Positions 24,107-27,306 of a stretch of 27,306 nt of DNA are shown here, piece after piece. Under the pieces are notes generated by a model. It saw nothing but the letters and a program-made list of their open reading frames with translations. It did not search any database and had not been told where the DNA came from. Made by a program: the position numbers and the translations under genes. Every line of letters starts with the position of its first letter. Position 1 is the stretch's first letter. This stretch comes from SIG578 sp964508295 (GTDB lineage: Bacteria; Bacillota; Clostridia; Oscillospirales; Ruminococcaceae), in the NCBI GenBank assembly GCA_964508295.1, contig CAZDSQ010000018.1:1-27306 (forward strand), read 5' to 3'.

Positions 24107-24277
24107 ACCACATAAAACTCCAATATTGTATTTTCCACACAGAAGTGGGCATTTTACTTCGGTAAAAGTGCTGACTTCTTATTTCGCATTTCTGTGTGGA
24201 ATGTGGAGTTTTGTGTGGTAGCAAATCGAAGTCGAGCATTTTTCGGTGTGTGCGGCTTCGGCTGCGCACACTTTTTT
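24107..24277 (+). ncRNA. Highly structured ~170-nt RNA of unknown family: small RNA or attenuating leader
   Basis: The sequence after the promoter folds strongly. An outer stem pairs 24107–24122 with 24204–24219 (16 bp, one U·G). An asymmetric internal loop (24123–24132 against 24202–24203) separates it from a perfect 12-bp inner stem (24133–24144 with 24190–24201). Inside is a small hairpin with a UUCG tetraloop (152–157 with 162–167 of 24xxx, extended by GCA/UGC around a bulged G). A 26-base linker leads to an intrinsic terminator. Within the loop, GACUUC (24173–24178) can pair with GAAGUC in the linker (24228–24233). The RNA contains no convincing reading frame. It could be an independent small RNA (its size and rod shape recall 6S RNA) or a riboswitch-like leader of the next two genes. 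I could not match it to a known family. Confidence 0.72.
24246..24277 (+). terminator. Intrinsic terminator just upstream of the SHOCT gene pair
   Basis: An 11-bp stem (24246–24256 with 24261–24271, two G·U pairs) closes on a UUCG tetraloop and is followed by T6. It lies 19 bases before the ATG at 24297 and no other promoter fits in between, so it must be passed for the genes to be expressed. Confidence 0.88.
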
Positions 24278-24296
24278 ATTATTTAGGGGGATTTTT

Positions 24297-24770
24297 ATGT
24301 TTGACAACATCGGAAGCAAAATCAAAACATTGGCACAAGTTGTATGCTGGATAGGTATTATTGCATCGTTTATTATTGGTCTTATATTAATGGGACAAGA
24401 TGATGGCGCAGTGTTCATCGGTTTATTAGTGCTGATTTTCGGTTCTTTGTTCTCTTGGATAGGTTCATTTATAACTTACGGTTTCGGTCAGTTAATTGAG
24501 AATAGCGATATATTAGTAAAGCAAGGTAATAAGACTCCTTCTACACCTAACAATGCTAACACTAACAATACATACACTACACCTGTTCAACGGATCAAAC
24601 ATCAATGGATGTGTGATGGTTGCGGTAATATGATAAGCGAAAATATCTGTCCGATATGCGGTAAAGGCAACAAAGAAGTAAGTGATAAACTTGATACCCT
24701 TAACAAATGGAAAGCAGAAGGTTTGATTACCGAAGAAGAATATCAACAAAAGGTGGACAGTCTGAAATGA
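24297..24770 (+). CDS. Membrane protein with zinc ribbon and C-terminal SHOCT domain, function unknown
   Basis: A 157-residue protein with two N-terminal membrane segments (about 13–32 and 38–60), a Thr/Asn/Pro-rich linker (78–98), a zinc ribbon with C106, C109, C118 and C121 (CDGCG…CPICG), and a C-terminal SHOCT domain (about 130–157; LNKWKAEGLITEEEYQQK). SHOCT is a short helical oligomerisation-type module often found at the end of membrane or secreted proteins. The ATG at 24297 follows AGGGGG at good spacing; an upstream ATG at 24246 lies inside the terminator and is rejected. Codon use is more AT-rich than in neighbouring genes, which suggests acquisition. It overlaps the next gene by ATGA. 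No function can be assigned. Confidence 0.85.
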   Translation: MFDNIGSKIKTLAQVVCWIGIIASFIIGLILMGQDDGAVFIGLLVLIFGSLFSWIGSFITYGFGQLIENSDILVKQGNKTPSTPNNANTNNTYTTPVQRIKHQWMCDGCGNMISENICPICGKGNKEVSDKLDTLNKWKAEGLITEEEYQQKVDSLK

Positions 24771-25450
24771 GCAAAATTAAAGATAATCCCATTAACTATG
24801 TAAAATTGTTTTCTTTATTATATTTAGGAGCAAACATTATTACAAAAATTATTTACTATATAATTATTGCTATAACATTCAATGTAGGGCTCACTTTTTC
24901 AGTATTTATAAGTACAATTACATCTGTTATTCCTATTATTCTCTTTATCATATATATTTTTAAGTTCTATGGAACTAACAAAACACAAATTTTATTACCA
25001 ATATCATATATCGTTTCAATAACTATGAATTTATATAGTATGATACAGGATTTTAAAGATGCTTCAAGTGTTTTGTTTGGCGTTGTAAATCTTGGAATAT
25101 CTGTGTTTTTGGTTATTGATTGTTTTTCTGATTTTAAGAGATTACATATATCCAAGAAGTTAGTAATCATCAGCGCAGGCGTAAGTTGTTTTTCTATCCT
25201 GTTAAACTTTGTTTTATCCGTTCTTAAAGGTTATGGTTTCTATGGTTTTTATATTGCTTCTTATCTGATTAGTCTGTCAGGTATATTCTCAATGTTAGCA
25301 TACATCATTTTTTGGAACTTTGCCATTGATAAGAAAAATACATCTTCATTAGAGAATAACCTGGTATCACTCAAACAACTTTATGACAGCGGAGAAATCA
25401 CTGAGCAAGACTACAATCAAAAGAAAACCGAAATACTCAATAACTTATAA
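24767..25450 (+). CDS. Polytopic membrane protein with C-terminal SHOCT domain, function unknown
   Basis: A 227-residue protein with about six hydrophobic segments (roughly 12–38, 42–66, 74–92, 98–117, 130–152, 158–184) and a C-terminal SHOCT domain (about 197–227; LKQLYDSGEITEQDYNQKK) very like that of the preceding protein. The start is the ATG at 24767, which overlaps the upstream stop codon as ATGA; an AAAGGTGG element lies upstream. A longer in-frame start at 24707 inside the previous gene is not supported. The gene is strikingly AT-rich compared with the flanking housekeeping genes. The shared C-terminal module suggests that the two products bind each other or a common partner. I do not recognise the membrane domain. 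Confidence 0.85.
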   Translation: MSKIKDNPINYVKLFSLLYLGANIITKIIYYIIIAITFNVGLTFSVFISTITSVIPIILFIIYIFKFYGTNKTQILLPISYIVSITMNLYSMIQDFKDASSVLFGVVNLGISVFLVIDCFSDFKRLHISKKLVIISAGVSCFSILLNFVLSVLKGYGFYGFYIASYLISLSGIFSMLAYIIFWNFAIDKKNTSSLENNLVSLKQLYDSGEITEQDYNQKKTEILNNL

Positions 25451-25487
25451 AAACTGCTCGCACCAAAAAGGCGCGAGCAGTTTTTTT
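25451..25487. terminator. Bidirectional intrinsic terminator after the SHOCT gene pair
   Basis: A stem of 11 bp (AAACTGCTCGC at 25451–25461 with 25473–25483) with an A-rich loop is followed by T-runs on the plus strand. The A-run on the other side makes it usable for the convergent lipoprotein gene. Confidence 0.9.
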
Positions 25488-25497
25488 GTGATTTTAT

Positions 25498-26025
25498 CTA
25501 TTCATCTTTGGCGCAGGTCTTGCAGGGTTCTTTTATCTTTCTTATCTCGTCATAAGAAACCTCAATAGCATTTTTACCTGCACATTCTTTATCAAGGTGA
25601 TATTTCTTTCCCGTTGGCGTGTCGTAGGCAATTCTGCCGATATTCTCGTCTGTTTCGTCCTCAACATAAACGCCGCTGTTATAGAAAATTATCTCTCTTT
25701 CGGAACTTGTTTCGTCAGGCGGCAGAACTCCGCTGTTGTAAAAATTTATCTTTTCAGAACTGGTTTCTGCTTTGGAACTTACTGAGATATTTGAACTTGT
25801 TGTAGCTTTGGAGCTGGTCTCCGCTTTAGAACTTGTAGCAGTTTTAGAGCTCGTTTCTGCTTTTGAGCTGGTTTCATTTTTGCTCGAAAATAAATCCACG
25901 CTTGAGGTTTGCTCAGAGCTAATAGGCTCAAAATCATAGTCCCAACAGCCAACTGCAAAAACGGAAAACAAAGCCGCAACCAAAACGAGTAAAAACAAAG
26001 ATTTCTTAATAAAATATCCTTTCAT
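25498..26025 (-). CDS. Lipoprotein with Ser-Ser-Lys hexapeptide repeats and a C-terminal YH…C…PCxxC domain
   Basis: A 175-residue secreted lipoprotein. The signal peptide (1–26; KK followed by FLLVLVAALFSVFAVG) ends at lipobox cysteine C27. Residues 47–91 form a Ser/Thr-rich stalk with Ser-Ser pairs exactly every six residues (eight units such as SSKAET), probably a cell-wall spacer. Two copies of FYNSGV (95–100 and 114–119) form a second, 19-residue repeat. The C-terminus (TPTGKKYHLDKEC … EPCKTC; H143, C148, C168, C171) resembles a small metal-binding Ada-like module common at the end of Gram-positive surface proteins and nucleases. The ATG at 26025 follows GGAGG; an upstream ATG at 26052 overlaps the promoter and is rejected. 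The function is unknown. Confidence 0.85.
   Translation of the reverse strand: MKGYFIKKSLFLLVLVAALFSVFAVGCWDYDFEPISSEQTSSVDLFSSKNETSSKAETSSKTATSSKAETSSKATTSSNISVSSKAETSSEKINFYNSGVLPPDETSSEREIIFYNSGVYVEDETDENIGRIAYDTPTGKKYHLDKECAGKNAIEVSYDEIRKIKEPCKTCAKDE
25753..25887 (-). repeat. In-frame 18-bp coding tandem repeat in the lipoprotein gene
   Basis: About eight degenerate 18-bp units encode six-residue repeats with a Ser-Ser pair at fixed phase (residues 47–48, 53–54, 59–60, 65–66, 71–72, 77–78, 83–84, 89–90). DNA-level divergence between units is visible, so this is not a recent slippage array. Confidence 0.85.
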
Positions 26026-26054
26026 TATGCCATCCTCCGCAAAATGATACACAA

Positions 26055-26083
26055 ATTATATCACTTAAATTCAATTTTATCAA
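26055..26083 (-). promoter_or_regulatory. Near-consensus sigma-A promoter of the lipoprotein gene
   Basis: On the minus strand, TTGATA (26078–26083) and TATAAT (26055–26060) are 17 bases apart, matching 11 of 12 consensus positions. The transcript would start near 26048, about 23 bases before the ATG. Confidence 0.85.
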
Positions 26084-26092
26084 GACTAAAGT

Positions 26093-26110
26093 GCGGGCTA
26101 TATAGCCCGC
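26093..26110 (-). terminator. Perfect palindrome, probable weak terminator of the zinc-ribbon gene
   Basis: GCGGGCTATATAGCCCGC is an 18-base perfect palindrome six bases after the stop codon of the zinc-ribbon gene. The following T-run on the minus strand is poor (ACTTTAGTCTT), so termination may be incomplete and some transcripts may continue into the lipoprotein gene. Confidence 0.55.
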
Positions 26111-26115
26111 GCCTT

Positions 26116-26529
26116 TTATGTGTTCTTTACTATATCTTTCCCGCATTTTGAGCAGTGAATTTTAATTTTACCCTTTCCCTTGGGAACTCTTAAGTGAGTG
26201 CCGCAACTGCATTTAAAATAGCGATGAGTCTTTCTCTCGGAAAACATTTTCTTGCGGAGCGCAAAAAATCTCTTAAACTTTTGGCTTACCGACATATATT
26301 TCATATTTTCCTGCTGACGCTTATAGAGATTTTTGGAAAAGAATCTGAAAAATGCATAGATAAGTATCGCCGTGCCTACAAGATGGAACACATCAAGAAA
26401 CGGCAGATTTGACAAAAGGGTGCATACCAACGAGGCTATGATAAGAAACTTACAAAAAGCATCAATTCCGTTTCTGCCATACATAAAAGAAGCAAATCTA
26501 TATCCCAAATTCTGAAAAAAGTTTTTCAT
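26116..26529 (-). CDS. Zinc-ribbon membrane protein, function unknown
   Basis: A 137-residue protein with two central membrane segments (about 26–43 and 47–64), a long basic stretch (65–104, rich in Lys/Arg/Phe) and a C-terminal zinc-ribbon-like module with C107, C109, C126 and C129 (CSC … CSKC). The first pair is C-x-C rather than C-x2-C. It starts one base after the stop codon of the alarmone synthetase gene, and its GAGAGGAG ribosome binding site lies inside the end of that gene, so the two are translationally linked. The basic segment and zinc module would face the cytoplasm if the termini are inside. I do not recognise a characterised homologue. Confidence 0.82.
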   Translation of the reverse strand: MKNFFQNLGYRFASFMYGRNGIDAFCKFLIIASLVCTLLSNLPFLDVFHLVGTAILIYAFFRFFSKNLYKRQQENMKYMSVSQKFKRFFALRKKMFSERKTHRYFKCSCGTHLRVPKGKGKIKIHCSKCGKDIVKNT

Positions 26530-26530
26530 T

Positions 26531-27172
26531 TTAGTTTTCTCCTCTCTCGGCTTTCTGTTTCTGAACGCTTTTTCTAAGCTCGTCCATTCTCAAATCAAGG
26601 TCGGCGCTTATCTGCGCACACTCAAACAGCTCGTCTGCCATTTGTTTTGTAAATTCGTTATTTTTCTTATAACAAAGCTGGTGCTCCAAGCTTGCCCAGA
26701 AGTCCATTGCAATGGTGCGAAGCTGGATCTCAACCTTCATCATTCGCTTTTGCTGAGCCAAGAAAATAGGAATCTCAACTATCATATGCAAGCTTCTATA
26801 GCCATTTTTCTTTGGCTTTGCAATATAGTCCTTCATTGTGATAAGCCGAACATCGTCTTGCTGCAACAGCGCTCCCGCAAGGGTGTAGACATCCTCGGGA
26901 AAGGAGCATATAACCCTGATTCCCGCAATGTCAGTAAGATTTTCTTCCATATTCTTAACCGAAACCTCAAGCCCCTTGCGTTCAAGCTTTTCCTTTATGC
27001 TCTTAGGATTTTTTAGTCGGGTTTTTATTGCGCTTATTGGGTTTCTGTCGTGTGTGAGCGAATACTCCTCGTTTAAAACATTAAGCTTGGTTTCAATCTC
27101 CATCATAGCGCATTTACAATAAGACATAAGCTTTACAAATTCTTTTGTCTGCTTTTCAATTTCAATATCCAT
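26531..27172 (-). CDS. relQ: Small alarmone synthetase, RelQ-type (p)ppGpp synthase
   Basis: A 213-residue GTP pyrophosphokinase with only the RelA/SpoT synthetase domain, matching RelQ/SasB length. D81 (LTDIAGIRVICSF) and E148 (KVEIQLRT) are 67 residues apart, as are the catalytic D72 and E139 of B. subtilis RelQ. KKNGYRSLHMIVE (121–133) and MDFWASLEHQL (156–166) are the remaining family motifs. There is no HD hydrolase, TGS or ACT domain. The open frame continues upstream to 27289, but that start lies beside a terminator and adds a hydrophobic tail without family counterpart; the ATG at 27172 has an AAGGAG site and is correct. Such enzymes make (p)ppGpp during cell-envelope stress. Product and regulation are inferred. 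Confidence 0.94.
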   Translation of the reverse strand: MDIEIEKQTKEFVKLMSYCKCAMMEIETKLNVLNEEYSLTHDRNPISAIKTRLKNPKSIKEKLERKGLEVSVKNMEENLTDIAGIRVICSFPEDVYTLAGALLQQDDVRLITMKDYIAKPKKNGYRSLHMIVEIPIFLAQQKRMMKVEIQLRTIAMDFWASLEHQLCYKKNNEFTKQMADELFECAQISADLDLRMDELRKSVQKQKAERGEN

Positions 27173-27262
27173 TATTTTACTCCTTTTCATCATAGATATA
27201 AGTTTATTACATAAAAAGTAACAAAACAAGAGCAAAAAACAAAATAATTTGTAAATAAAAAT

Positions 27263-27286
27263 CCACCCGCATAGCGGGTGGTTTTT
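27263..27286. terminator. Bidirectional intrinsic terminator at the right edge
   Basis: A perfect 8-bp stem (CCACCCGC at 27263–27270 with 27274–27281) has an ATA loop. It has T-runs on both strands (TTTTT on plus, ATTTTTATTT on minus) and probably ends a minus-strand transcript entering from outside the window. The rest of 27173–27306 is AT-rich; I see no clear promoter for relQ in it. Confidence 0.85.
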
Positions 27287-27306
27287 CATTTTCGGGCATA
27301 GCCCTA

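Noticed and set aside
24107..24219. The long imperfect inverted repeat could be the ends of a miniature transposon (MITE).
   Set aside because: No target-site duplication is seen (GGAC on the left, AGCA on the right), the repeat begins exactly at the predicted transcription start, and it is followed by a terminator. An RNA structure explains it better, though a search for further genomic copies would settle it.
25753..25887. Regularly spaced repeats that might suggest a CRISPR array.
   Set aside because: The period is 18 bp without spacers, the frame is open, and the units encode Ser-Ser hexapeptides in a lipoprotein.
27173..27289. N-terminal hydrophobic extension of RelQ giving a membrane-anchored synthetase.
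   Set aside because: The extended start would lie beside an intrinsic terminator and has no ribosome binding site, while the ATG at 27172 has a clear AAGGAG and gives the normal family length.

Overview
The window looks like chromosomal DNA from a gut-type Clostridia genome (Oscillospiraceae/Ruminococcaceae-like). The evidence is an IspH–ribosomal S1 fusion gene, a Gram-positive wall teichoic acid gene set, sigma-A-type promoters with 17-bp spacers, strong GGAGG ribosome binding sites, occasional GTG/TTG starts, and a GH2 beta-glucuronidase at the left edge. This is inferred from gene content; no 16S rRNA gene or other direct taxonomic marker is present. No tRNA, rRNA, insertion sequence, phage gene or CRISPR array was found.

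Layout. 1–3637 (minus): 5' part of a beta-glucuronidase gene, rarA/mgsA and glyA. glyA is divergent from nth (3774–4412, plus), which ends at a bidirectional terminator shared with a histidine phosphatase gene (4446–5171, minus). 5228–17636 (minus) is one long unidirectional run with no terminator I could see inside it: GT2 glycosyltransferase, TagB-like protein, TagD, TagF-like protein, a TagF–GT4 fusion, TagG and TagH (synthesis and export of a glycerol-phosphate wall polymer), then an RpiR-type regulator, a BaiN-like flavoprotein, PlsC and IspH–RpsA. A good promoter (17692–17720) starts this run. 17981–18919 (minus) is a sugar-nucleotidyltransferase gene with its own promoter and terminator.

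19087–24002 (plus): a small unknown protein with a strong promoter, a 1094-residue multidomain protein that looks like an uncharacterised intracellular glycoside hydrolase, and the two halves of a ThrE-type threonine/serine exporter. 25498–27172 (minus): a repeat-bearing lipoprotein, a zinc-ribbon membrane protein and a RelQ-type small alarmone synthetase.

The most unusual part is 24072–25487. A near-consensus promoter is followed by a ~170-nt RNA with a long two-part stem, a UUCG hairpin, a possible pseudoknot and an intrinsic terminator. Only 19 bases after that terminator come two overlapping AT-rich genes for membrane proteins that both end in a SHOCT domain. No second promoter is visible, so the RNA is either a transcription-attenuating leader (riboswitch-like) or an independent small RNA with read-through. 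I cannot match it to a known RNA family by eye, and the gene pair has no function I recognise. This is the best candidate here for an undescribed system.

Several starts were set by ribosome binding sites or promoters rather than by the longest open frame (16812–17636, 17981–18919, 11599–14004, 24297–24770, 24767–25450, 25498–26025, 26531–27172).
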